Under the pieces are notes generated by a model. It worked only from the letters and a program-made list of their open reading frames with translations. It was not told where the DNA came from and did no database searches. From contig CAWDLE010000006.1 in NCBI GenBank assembly GCA_963803085.1, positions 14,423 through 78,422 of the forward strand: a stretch of 64,000 nucleotides of DNA. Reading direction: 5' to 3'. This stretch comes from JACVRW01 sp963803085 (lineage in GTDB: Bacteria > Actinomycetota > Thermoleophilia > Solirubrobacterales > Thermoleophilaceae). Every line of letters begins with the position of its first letter. The stretch's first letter is position 1. Position numbers and translations under genes: made by a program. Of the stretch, positions 23,973 through 31,495 are shown piece after piece.

Positions 23973-25756
23973 CGCAGATACGCGCGGAGAACTTCCCCGA
24001 CCTCGGCGACGAGGTCATGTACCCACGCCTATCTGCACCGAAGCTCGCGCGGCTGGCGGAGATGGGAGAGCGCCGCTCGTTCGCGGCCGGGGAGACGCTT
24101 GTCCACCAGGGACAGCGTGACGCTCCGTGGCTCGTCCTCGAGCGCGGCAGGGTGCGAGTGCTCGACCGCAAGCCGGGCAAGGACGTCTGGATCGCCGAGG
24201 CGGACGCCGGGACGTTTCTCGGCGACATCGCGATTTTCACCGGCGAGCCGGTGATCACCGAGTTCGTCGCGGACGAGCCGACTGACGTGATCGCCTTCGA
24301 ACGCCCGGCGCTGCGCGGGATGCTCGCGTCTTGGCCCGATATGGCCGAACACGTCCTTCGCACGATGATGGCCCGCAGGGAGTGGCACGAGGAGCACGGA
24401 TACGGCGTGCTGCGCCTGATCGCGCCGCGCGGCTCACGGCGCGCCTTCGAGGTGCGCGACCTGCTCGAGCGGAACCTCATTCCGGTCCGTTGGTACGACG
24501 TCGACACCGACCCCGAGAGCACGGCCATGCTCGACTGGCTCCAGATCCCCCGCGAGGAGACGCCGGTGCTCGTGCGCAACACCTCGGTGCTGCGCAACCC
24601 CTCCGCCGCCCAGGTGGCTCGCGATCTCGGTCTACGGGCGCAAATCGACGGCGAGCGCTTCGACCTGGTCGTGCTCGGCGGCGGACCCGCCGGGCTTGCC
24701 GCGGCCGTGTACGGCGGCTCCGAGGGACTGCGGACCCTGGTGACCGAGGCGTGGGCGCCCGGCGGCCAGGCCGGCACGAGCACGCGGATCGAGAACTACC
24801 TCGGCTTCCCCACCGGGATCTCCGGCACCGGGCTCACCCGCAAGGCGACGCTGCAGGCGCGCCGCTTCGACGCGGTGCTGTCTAGCTTCCACCGCGCCGT
24901 CGAGCTCGCCCGTGGCCCCGAGGGGCTCGTGCGCGTCGACCTCGACGACGGGCAGCACGCGCTCGCCCGCACGGTCGTCGTCGCCACGGGCGCCCGCTGG
25001 CGCACGATCGATGCCGACAACGTCGAGAGGTTCACCGGGGCGGGCGTCTATCACGCTGTGATGGCCACGGACAGCGATCGCTGCCGTGGCGAGGACGTGA
25101 TCGTCGTGGGAGGCGGCAACTCGGCCGGCCAGGCCGCCGTTTCCCTGTCGCGAGGAGCACGGAGCGTCCGAGTCGTTGTTCGGGGCGAGGGCCTCTCGGC
25201 AACGATGTCGCGCTATCTGGTCGAGCGGATCGAAGATCGCTCGAACATCGAGGTCATCACCGGGACCGAGGTGGGCGCTGTCCACGGAAACGGCCGGCTC
25301 GAGCACGTGGACCTGCGCAGACGCGCGGATGGGAATGTCGAGCGCGTCGCCGTGTCGGCTGTGTTCGTGATGATCGGCGCCGATCCGTGCACGGAGGCGG
25401 TGCAAATGATGGTCGATCTCGACGAGGCGGGTTACATCACCTGCGGCGACGGCGCGGCCGCCTGCGAGGGACCGAACCGGTGGCCGGCGGCCGATCGCTC
25501 ACCGCACCTGCTCGAAACCACCTGGCCCGGGGTGTTCGCCGCCGGCGATGTGCGGGCCGGCTCGACGAAGCGCGTGTCGAGCGCGGTCGCGGACGGCGCC
25601 CTGGCCGTCCGTTTCGCGCACCAGGTCCTCCAGGCCGGCTTAGGGCGCCTTGTGGATGTCGTCCACCCAGTGGACTTCCTCTGGGTTGGCCTCGACCGCC
25701 GGTATGTCGAGGTTCACGACAACCGGCTCCTGACCGCTTCGAACGACCACACATGA
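23906..25756 (+). CDS. cNMP-domain thioredoxin-reductase-like flavoprotein
   Basis: Up to 616 residues. A cyclic-nucleotide-binding domain (about 40-150) is followed by a glutaredoxin-like segment (about 170-240) and an FAD/NADPH reductase core (LGGGPAGLAAAVYGGSEG, VVVGGGNSAGQAA as VIVVGGGNSAGQAA, FAAGDVRAGSTKRV). The CxxC of true thioredoxin reductases is absent, as is usual in this family. The start is uncertain: GTG 23906 lies inside sufU and ATG 24017 would drop coding-like sequence. The last ~38 residues read the antisense of the cupin. A +1 shift would give a stop at 25641-25643 that abuts the cupin stop, so the annotated tail is doubtful. Confidence 0.85.
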   Translation: MRAAITKGDARRHDGRRKLAGVTQIRAENFPDLGDEVMYPRLSAPKLARLAEMGERRSFAAGETLVHQGQRDAPWLVLERGRVRVLDRKPGKDVWIAEADAGTFLGDIAIFTGEPVITEFVADEPTDVIAFERPALRGMLASWPDMAEHVLRTMMARREWHEEHGYGVLRLIAPRGSRRAFEVRDLLERNLIPVRWYDVDTDPESTAMLDWLQIPREETPVLVRNTSVLRNPSAAQVARDLGLRAQIDGERFDLVVLGGGPAGLAAAVYGGSEGLRTLVTEAWAPGGQAGTSTRIENYLGFPTGISGTGLTRKATLQARRFDAVLSSFHRAVELARGPEGLVRVDLDDGQHALARTVVVATGARWRTIDADNVERFTGAGVYHAVMATDSDRCRGEDVIVVGGGNSAGQAAVSLSRGARSVRVVVRGEGLSATMSRYLVERIEDRSNIEVITGTEVGAVHGNGRLEHVDLRRRADGNVERVAVSAVFVMIGADPCTEAVQMMVDLDEAGYITCGDGAAACEGPNRWPAADRSPHLLETTWPGVFAAGDVRAGSTKRVSSAVADGALAVRFAHQVLQAGLGRLVDVVHPVDFLWVGLDRRYVEVHDNRLLTASNDHT

Positions 25757-26103
25757 GAGCGCGTCGTCGGGGCTGGCATTGATCTCCTGATGCGGAACGT
25801 ACGGCGGGACGTAGATGAAATCCCCTGGGCCGGCCTCGGCCAGGAACTCGAGTCGCTCGCCCCAGCGCATACGCGCCTTGCCGCTGACCACGTAGATGAC
25901 GCTCTCCAGCGTCGCCGTGGTGATGCGGGCCCGTCTTGGCGTCCGGGTGAATGAGCGACCGTGCCGGCCCAGAGCTTCTCCGCGCCCGCCCGGGCGGCGT
26001 TGATCGCCGCCTCCCGGTGCATCCCGGGCGTCTGCGGAGTGTTCGGGTCCAGATCGCCCGCATGCACGACCCGCACTCCATCCAACCGCCAGTCGGTCGG
26101 CAT
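25640..26103 (-). pseudogene. Cupin-domain gene broken by two frameshifts
   Basis: A cupin of about 154 residues is recoverable only by changing frame twice. From ATG 26103 one frame gives VRVVHAGDLDPNTPQTPGMHRE and AEKLWAGTV (about 25961). A second frame gives IHPDAKTGPHHHGD (about 25961-25915). A third gives LESVIYVVSGKARMRWG to the end at 25640. Each change is accounted for by one extra base. Together they give a normal metal-binding cupin with the HHH motif. It is either a pseudogene or an assembly with two insertion errors. Its stop abuts the shifted stop of the convergent flavoprotein gene. Confidence 0.75.
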
Positions 26104-26155
26104 GCGACAAGTATTGCGCGATCCGCGCCCGATTACCCGCCCGGAAGAGCCGACC

Positions 26156-26947
26156 TCAGAGGCGGGAACTCGGCGGGCAGGTCAGCCGCCTCCGCTTGGA
26201 ACACATCGATCGGCTCGGGCAGGCCGCGGAATCGCCAGCCACCAAGGCTCTCAGGCTGACGCCCTCCGGAAGGGAGTCGACCACAGCGGAGCGAACGGCC
26301 GAGGACATCACGATCTGACCGCCGTGCGCCGCGAAGCAGATGCGCGCGGCGGCGTGGACCGAGAGGCCGACGTAGCCGGTCTCCGTCAGCGTGGGTCTTC
26401 CGCGGTGGAGGCCCAGCCGTAGCCGCACCTTGCTCCCCCCAGGCCAACGTTCGGCCTGCATTGCCCGCTGGATGGCCAGCGCGGCATCCAGACCCGCGGG
26501 CGCGCCCTCGAACGCCGCGAACACGTCGTCACCGCGCGCGGACACCACGTGACCGCCTGCCTGCCGCACCGCGGCGCGCACGAGCTTGCGGACGTCGTCG
26601 AGCAGCCGCGCGTACTGATCGTCGAGCCGGGCGAGCAGGTCGGTCGAACCCTCGATATCAGCCAACAGGAAGGTGACGTCACCTGTCGGGAACTTGCGCT
26701 GAGGCTGCAGCTGCGCGCTGATGAAGCCGATCGGCATGATCCCGTGCTTCTTCGCCGCCCGCAGCAGCCGGCTTCGCGCCCTGTCGCGCGCCTCGTCGTC
26801 CTCGAACGCGACCTGACCGAACCGTGCGAGCGCATTCCGGACGTGGGCCGCATCATGGATCGGGAGGCGCCGTCGGCCATCCGAATCGATGTACGCGAAG
26901 GCGCTGTTAGGGAGCTTCGCGCGCTGCTTCGCGGTGAGAGGTGGCAC
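26156..26947 (-). CDS. Class III adenylate/guanylate cyclase, C-terminus frameshifted
   Basis: A 263-residue frame. The N-terminal ~70 residues (RAKLPNSAFAYID, HVRNALARFGQ) are of unknown type. The cyclase homology domain has FLLADIEGSTDLL and ARGDDVFAAFEG with both metal-binding aspartates, VRLRLGLHRG and VGLSVHAAARICFAAHGGQ. After residue ~233 the frame turns to noise. The neighbouring frame carries the expected ending (LGGWRFRGLPEPIDVFQAE) to a stop at 26133-26135, so one base seems lost near 26240. The catalytic core is complete and activity is possible. Confidence 0.75.
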   Translation of the reverse strand: MPPLTAKQRAKLPNSAFAYIDSDGRRRLPIHDAAHVRNALARFGQVAFEDDEARDRARSRLLRAAKKHGIMPIGFISAQLQPQRKFPTGDVTFLLADIEGSTDLLARLDDQYARLLDDVRKLVRAAVRQAGGHVVSARGDDVFAAFEGAPAGLDAALAIQRAMQAERWPGGSKVRLRLGLHRGRPTLTETGYVGLSVHAAARICFAAHGGQIVMSSAVRSAVVDSLPEGVSLRALVAGDSAACPSRSMCSKRRRLTCPPSSRL

Positions 26948-27281
26948 GCGAGGATGATCGCAAGGCCCGTGCCTGCGCGGCGTCCATCCACATCTCCCAG
27001 CGACCGGACGCGGACTCGCGGTCGCTCAGGAAGCGGTACGGCCGCCGGCCGCCGAACTCCGTGTGGCGCATGTGCGAGACGCCGCCGAGCACGGAGGCGA
27101 TCCGCCGTCGCGGCCAGCCGATCGCGTCCTCGATCTCGGGGAAGGGACGGGGCTGGTCGGGCGTTTGGGCGAGCCCGGAGAGCAGCTCGCGCATGAGGTC
27201 GCTGCAGCGGTCTTGGAAGCGCTCGATCTCGCCGGCGTCTGTCATCGCGTTGTGCGGCGCGTGCTGAACGGGCGAGGTCAC
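26907..27281 (-). CDS. Hypothetical protein (winged-helix-like)
   Basis: A 124-residue protein with a helical region that resembles a small winged helix (FPEIEDAIGWPRRRIASVLGGVSHMRHTEFGG, given here as FPEIEDAIGWPRRR, IASVLGGVSHMRH and TEFGGRRPYRFL). Met13 (ATG 27243-27245) is an alternative start. It overlaps the cyclase gene by 41 bases at its 3' end. That is unusual here and may reflect a further small indel in its arginine/serine-rich tail. Function unknown. Confidence 0.5.
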   Translation of the reverse strand: MTSPVQHAPHNAMTDAGEIERFQDRCSDLMRELLSGLAQTPDQPRPFPEIEDAIGWPRRRIASVLGGVSHMRHTEFGGRRPYRFLSDRESASGRWEMWMDAAQARALRSSSRATSHREAAREAP

Positions 27282-27380
27282 GGGCGCATCCTAGGCCCGG
27301 CCGGCGTTGGCTCTGCCACGTCCGCGCCAAGTAGGAGCGCTCCCGTTTCGGGCGCGGAGGGCACGGAGAAACCCAAACCC

Positions 27381-28292
27381 ATGAAGAGACTCCTCACTGT
27401 TCTGGTAGCGGTCCTGGCGACGGCCTCGGCGATCGGGGCGGTCGCGTTCGCCGGCAGGGGGCCGGACCAGATCGCGCTCCCGGACGGCTTTAGACCTGAG
27501 GGAATCGCGGCGGGCAAGGGCACGAGCGTCTACGTGGGGTCGATTCCGACCGGACGGGTGCTCGAGATCGACACGAGGACCGGAACGTCGCGAGAGGCCG
27601 TGCCCGCCCGCGCGGAACACGCGGCGATCGGCCTGAAGTACGACAGGGGCGCGAACCGCCTGTTCGTGAGCGGCGGCCCCACCGGCAAGGCATTCGTCTA
27701 CGACGCGAACGGTGGCGCCGAGCTCGCAGCCTTCCAGCTGACCGCGCCCGGGGAGCCGACATTCATCAACGACGTCGTCCTCACGCGCGAAGCCGCGTAC
27801 TTCACGGACTCCCGGCAGCCGGTGATCTACGCCGTCAAGCGGGACCTCTCCGGCGTCACCCCGATCGCGCTCACCCGCTTCCCGATGACGCCCGGTGAGA
27901 ACAACCTGAACGGCATCGAGGCGGCGCCGAACGGCCGCATCCTGCTCGCCGTCCAGAGCTCGGAAGGGGTGCTCTGGAGGATCGATCCGGCGACCGGCTC
28001 GCACGCGGCGGTCGACCTCCACGGAGCAGAGCTCACCGACGGTGACGGGCTGCTTCTGATTGGGAAGCGCACGCTGCTGGTGGTACAGAACCGCTCAAAC
28101 CAGATCGCCGTGGTGAAGCTCGACAGCGACTTCCGCTCCGGGCGAGTCGTCCGCACGATCACACACGACGGGTTCGATGTCCCGACAACGGTGGCGCGGA
28201 AGCGCGGGAGCCTGTATCTGCCCAACGCGCGCTTCACGACGCCGCCGATGCCGGACACCAAGTACTGGGTCACACGGGTCGGTGGGCCCTAG
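27381..28292 (+). CDS. Secreted SMP-30/gluconolactonase-like beta-propeller
   Basis: A 303-residue protein with a signal peptide (MKRLLTVLVAVLATASAIGAVAFA). The remainder has propeller-type repeats: LPDGFRPEGIAAGKG, RLFVSGGPTGKAFVYD, FINDVVLTREAAYFTDS, NLNGIEAAPNGRILLAV. This matches SMP-30/YvrE-like extracellular proteins. No complete metal site could be assigned, so enzymatic activity is uncertain. The ATG at 27381 follows a GGAG-containing site. It converges on the SRPBCC gene with a four-base overlap. Confidence 0.78.
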   Translation: MKRLLTVLVAVLATASAIGAVAFAGRGPDQIALPDGFRPEGIAAGKGTSVYVGSIPTGRVLEIDTRTGTSREAVPARAEHAAIGLKYDRGANRLFVSGGPTGKAFVYDANGGAELAAFQLTAPGEPTFINDVVLTREAAYFTDSRQPVIYAVKRDLSGVTPIALTRFPMTPGENNLNGIEAAPNGRILLAVQSSEGVLWRIDPATGSHAAVDLHGAELTDGDGLLLIGKRTLLVVQNRSNQIAVVKLDSDFRSGRVVRTITHDGFDVPTTVARKRGSLYLPNARFTTPPMPDTKYWVTRVGGP

Positions 28293-28774
28293 CGAAGCGA
28301 GATCGCGACCTGCTCGAGAGCGTCCATCGACTCCTGCATCCCGCCCTCCATGCCGGAGTTGATGTGGCCGTCCCGGTCCTCCTTGCTCGTGTGCTGCACG
28401 AGCATCGTGAGGGTGGTGCGCCCGTCCACCTCAGCGAACGTAATCGTGTCCACGGCCTGGGCGTCGGGCATTCCCTCGAAGACCTCGGTGGTCACGATCC
28501 GCTCGTTCGGGACGATCTCGCGGAACTCACCATGGAACGCGACCTCGAACCCGGCGCTCGCCTCCATGACGTACCGCCACATCCCGCCGACCCGAAGGTC
28601 GATCTCCGCGCTCGTGACCGCGCCGCGCTGGCCACTCCACCAGCGCTTGACCAGCTCGGGCGTGGTCCACGCCTTGAAGACGAGCTCACTCGGCGCGTCG
28701 AACTCGCGCGTGATGAGGATCTGATCGTCGGCCGGAAGGGTCACCTTTGCCGTTCCGCTACTCGTCACTGCCAT
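28289..28774 (-). CDS. SRPBCC/AHSA1-family protein
   Basis: A 161-residue START-like protein: ILITREFDAPSELVFKAWTTPEL, RWWSGQRG, DLRVGGMWRYVM and FHGEFREIVPNERIV fit the AHSA1/CalC group. Such proteins bind small hydrophobic ligands and are often paired with ArsR regulators. Its start overlaps the upstream arsR-type gene by 17 bases, so the two form one transcript. Ligand unknown. Confidence 0.85.
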   Translation of the reverse strand: MAVTSSGTAKVTLPADDQILITREFDAPSELVFKAWTTPELVKRWWSGQRGAVTSAEIDLRVGGMWRYVMEASAGFEVAFHGEFREIVPNERIVTTEVFEGMPDAQAVDTITFAEVDGRTTLTMLVQHTSKEDRDGHINSGMEGGMQESMDALEQVAISLR

Positions 28775-29123
28775 CTCCTTGCTCCTTCTGTTTGAGTTCG
28801 TCGAGGACGGCGTCCAGCTGCTCGAACCGCTCTGACCACGAGCGCTCGTAGTTCTTCACCCAGTCATGGATGGGCTTGAGCGCTTGGCCGTTCAGCCGGT
28901 ACAGCCGCTGCCGTCCCTCGTCGCGCACCTCCACCGCTCCGACCTCTCGGAGCACGCGCAGGTGCTTGGACACCTGTGGCTGAGCCATGCCGAGCGTATG
29001 CACCAGGTGGTTGACCGGGCGCTCCCCGTCGGCGAGGGCGTCGAGGATCTGACGCCGCCGTGGCTCTGCCACGGCGTTGAACGCATCCGTTGTCGTCGCT
29101 GCTCGTGCCACGCGGACCATCAT
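28758..29123 (-). CDS. ArsR-family transcriptional regulator
   Basis: A 121-residue winged-helix regulator (AVAEPRRRQILDALADGERPV, MAQPQVSKHLRVLREVGAVEV, RLYRLNGQALKPIHDWV). There are no obvious metal-binding cysteines, so it is not a classical arsenic or zinc sensor. This subgroup, paired with SRPBCC proteins, is common in Actinobacteria. The ATG at 29121-29123 was chosen over the longer frame. A TTGACA box and AT-rich repeats lie directly upstream and probably form its own operator. Confidence 0.85.
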   Translation of the reverse strand: MMVRVARAATTTDAFNAVAEPRRRQILDALADGERPVNHLVHTLGMAQPQVSKHLRVLREVGAVEVRDEGRQRLYRLNGQALKPIHDWVKNYERSWSERFEQLDAVLDELKQKEQGDGSDE

Positions 29124-29146
29124 ATACCCATATCGGCATATGTCAA
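29118..29146 (-). promoter_or_regulatory. arsR promoter/operator
   Basis: Reading on the minus strand, a consensus TTGACA (29146-29141) is followed by ATATG-type repeats (ATATGCCGATATGGGTATAT) running into the ATGATG start. It is the most AT-rich stretch for kilobases. It probably serves as both promoter and ArsR binding site; the exact -10 box is unclear. Confidence 0.55.
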
Positions 29147-29237
29147 GTAAGTTACGGTCAGCGCTGCCAACGAAGGAAGGGAATCCCCGTGACATCGAGC
29201 AGCCGCTGACACCGAACTGAAGGCCCGCCATCGCAAG

Positions 29238-30014
29238 ATGTGGGCGTCTGGCGACTACCCGGCGATGGTCGACACGTTCCTGCTCCCGCTTGGCCCACGG
29301 CTCGTCGACGCGGCCGGCATCGGCGACGGCATGCGCGTGCTCGACGTGGCGGCCGGAACCGGCAACGCCTCGATCGTGGCCGCGCAGCGCGGCGCGCAGG
29401 TCACTGCCAGCGACCTCACCCCCGAGCTGTTCGACGCCGGCCGCGCTCGCGCGCAGTCAGAGGGAGTGGAGCTCGACTGGGTCGAGGCCGACGCCGAGAA
29501 CCTCCCGTTCGACGACGAGTCCTACGACGTCGTGATGTCCTCGATCGGCGCGATGTTCGCGCCGCACCACCAGGACGTGGCGGACGAGCTGGTGCGCGTC
29601 TGCCGGCCGGGCGGCACGATCGCGCTGTTGAGCTGGACACCTGAGGGAATGATCGGCGCGCTCTTCCGCACGATGGGCCCGTTCGCCCCGCCGCCCCCGC
29701 CCGGCGCGCAGCCGGCGCCACTGTGGGGCAGCGAGGACCACGTGCGCGAGCTGTTCGGCGACCGCGTCGAGTGGGGCACGCTCGAGCGCGACGACCTCGA
29801 CATCACCGCCTTCCAGCATCCGCGCGACTACGGGGAGCACTTCAAGGGGCTCTACGGGCCAACGATCGTCGCCAGGGGCAACGCGGTCAAGAACGGCCAG
29901 GAAGCGGAGTTCGACGAGGCGCTGAACAACTTCTCCGACGAGTGGAATCGCGGCACGCAGGACGACGCACGCTTCGAGCAGGAGTACCTGGTCGCGGTCG
30001 GCACGCGCGCCTGA
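29238..30014 (+). CDS. Class I SAM-dependent methyltransferase (start disrupted)
   Basis: A 258-residue methyltransferase. SAM-binding motif I is VLDVAAGTGNASI, followed by VTASDLTPEL, EADAENLPFDDESYDVV and RPGGTIALLSW. From ATG 29238 it begins MWASGDYPAMV, but family members carry about 15 more residues. These exist upstream in the same frame (DTELKARHRK) but end at a stop. A good start (GTG 29189 after GAAGGAAGG) is in the neighbouring frame, so one extra base near 29203 seems to separate start and body. Substrate unknown. Confidence 0.83.
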   Translation: MWASGDYPAMVDTFLLPLGPRLVDAAGIGDGMRVLDVAAGTGNASIVAAQRGAQVTASDLTPELFDAGRARAQSEGVELDWVEADAENLPFDDESYDVVMSSIGAMFAPHHQDVADELVRVCRPGGTIALLSWTPEGMIGALFRTMGPFAPPPPPGAQPAPLWGSEDHVRELFGDRVEWGTLERDDLDITAFQHPRDYGEHFKGLYGPTIVARGNAVKNGQEAEFDEALNNFSDEWNRGTQDDARFEQEYLVAVGTRA

Positions 30015-30016
30015 GT

Positions 30017-30035
30017 CCGGCGCCACACGCGCCGG
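30017..30035 (+). terminator. Hairpin after methyltransferase gene
   Basis: CCGGCGC-CACAC-GCGCCGG forms a perfect seven-base stem three bases after the methyltransferase stop, in a convergent gap. There is no clear U-run, so intrinsic termination is likely but not certain. Confidence 0.45.
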
Positions 30036-30142
30036 GCTCGGCGGTTTCCGTCGAGCGTCCTGTCCTACCTACCGTATGGGTAGTCCAAGCAGGACGGTCG
30101 ACCCTTCACCGCTGATGTAAGCGCCTCGAATCGGCGGGCGGT

Positions 30143-30439
30143 TCAGGAGGCGCGGTCCGAGGCCGTCGCCGGGTTGTCCCGCGCCCACTTCGCGATCTTG
30201 TCCGAGCCTGAGATGACCTCACCGTCGTCGGTCTCGAGGACCGGCACCATGTTCTGGCCGCTCAGTTCACGCACCTTGCGACGGGTGGGGTTGAGCGCGT
30301 CACCGAGGATGCCGAGGCCGTAGACCTTCTCGACCTCCGGGTTCCAGCCGGCCTCGCGGAGCGCCTCGTGGGCGTTGCGGCACGGGTGGCCGCCCGGGCG
30401 CGGTGAGCGGAACGTTCCCCAGCAGACGTAGAGCTTCAT
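30143..30439 (-). CDS. Glutaredoxin/GST N-terminal-like protein
   Basis: A 98-residue single thioredoxin-fold domain. It has MKLYVCWGTF at the first strand, a second cysteine in GGHPCRNAHEALREAG, the cis-proline region NMVPVLETDDGEVISGSDKIAKW. This is the GST N-terminal pattern (VPVLE, SGSDKI) without the helical C-domain. The Cys spacing is wider than a normal CxxC. Probably a redox or thiol-binding protein. It converges on the methyltransferase. Confidence 0.75.
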   Translation of the reverse strand: MKLYVCWGTFRSPRPGGHPCRNAHEALREAGWNPEVEKVYGLGILGDALNPTRRKVRELSGQNMVPVLETDDGEVISGSDKIAKWARDNPATASDRAS

Positions 30440-30469
30440 GCGCGGCAGCCTATTCGGCGCGGGCGCGGC

Positions 30470-31495
30470 CTAGTCCACGAGCGTGGTCACGGCCGCCGGC
30501 GCCGGTCCCACGAACACGCTGTCGCCCACCTCGTGCAGCTCGAGCGAGGGAAGCTGAACCAGCAGCGTCTTGCCGCCCTCGTGGCGCAGGCGGTAGAGCA
30601 CGTCGTGGCCGCGGAACTCCCGTGCGACCACCTCGGCGTTCCCGTTGCCGTCCGCGCGCAGCTCCAGCTGCTCGGGCCGGACCGCCACGTGCACCGAGCC
30701 GCTCGCGGGCCCGCGCAGGTCGAACACTCCCAGCTCGGTCTCGACCCCGCCGCCGCGGGCTACGCCCGACAGCACGTTCACCTCGCCCACGAACTGCGCC
30801 GCCCAGCGGGTGGCGGGCTCGCCATACACCTGCACCGGCGGGCCCACCTGCACGATCTCGCCGTCGCGCATCACGGCCAGGCGATCGGCCAGCGACAGGG
30901 CCTCCTCCTGGTCGTGGGTCACGAGCAGAGCGGTGGCCTCGGCGTCGCGCAGGATCAGCTCGACCTCACGGCGCAGGCCGCCACGCAGGGTGGCGTCGAG
31001 GCTCGAGAAGGGCTCGTCGAGCAGCACGAGCTCCGGTTCCGGCGCGAGCGCGCGGGCGAGGGCCACGCGCTGGCGCTCGCCGCCCGAGAGCTCGTGGACG
31101 TTCGTACGCGCCTTGTGCTGGAGCCCGACCAGCTCGAGCGTCCGCCGAGTGAGCGTGTCGCGCTCCTCGCGCGGCCGGCTCGTGAGCCCGAACGCCACGT
31201 TGCCCTCCACGCTCAGGTGCGGGAACAGGGCGTAGTCCTGGAAGACCATGCCCACGCGCCGCTTCTCGGGCGGGATGATCCGGCCGGGGCCGGCCACGAC
31301 TTCGTCGGAGACCACCACGCAGCCGGCGTCCGGCTGCTCGAAGCCCGCGATCACCCGCAGCAGCGTCGTCTTGCCGCAACCCGACGGCCCGAGCACCGCC
31401 ATCAGCTCGCCGCGCTCGATCTCGAGGTTCAGCTCGCGGACGGCCTCGATCGCGCCGAACGACTTCGAGAGGCCGCGCACCCGCACGTGGCTCAT
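30470..31495 (-). CDS. Iron(III)-type ABC transporter ATP-binding protein (FbpC-like)
   Basis: A 341-residue ABC ATPase with Walker A GPSGCGKTT, signature LSGGERQRVALARAL, Walker B LVLLDEPFSSLD, the switch His in VTHDQEEAL, and a C-terminal TOBE domain (about 265-341). It powers the permease encoded just upstream, with a four-base overlap. The longer open frame is antisense-like noise. With the FbpA-type binding protein and the iron box at 34.38 kb, ferric iron import is the best guess. Phosphonate, thiamine or sulfate relatives are less likely. Confidence 0.87.
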   Translation of the reverse strand: MSHVRVRGLSKSFGAIEAVRELNLEIERGELMAVLGPSGCGKTTLLRVIAGFEQPDAGCVVVSDEVVAGPGRIIPPEKRRVGMVFQDYALFPHLSVEGNVAFGLTSRPREERDTLTRRTLELVGLQHKARTNVHELSGGERQRVALARALAPEPELVLLDEPFSSLDATLRGGLRREVELILRDAEATALLVTHDQEEALSLADRLAVMRDGEIVQVGPPVQVYGEPATRWAAQFVGEVNVLSGVARGGGVETELGVFDLRGPASGSVHVAVRPEQLELRADGNGNAEVVAREFRGHDVLYRLRHEGGKTLLVQLPSLELHEVGDSVFVGPAPAAVTTLVD

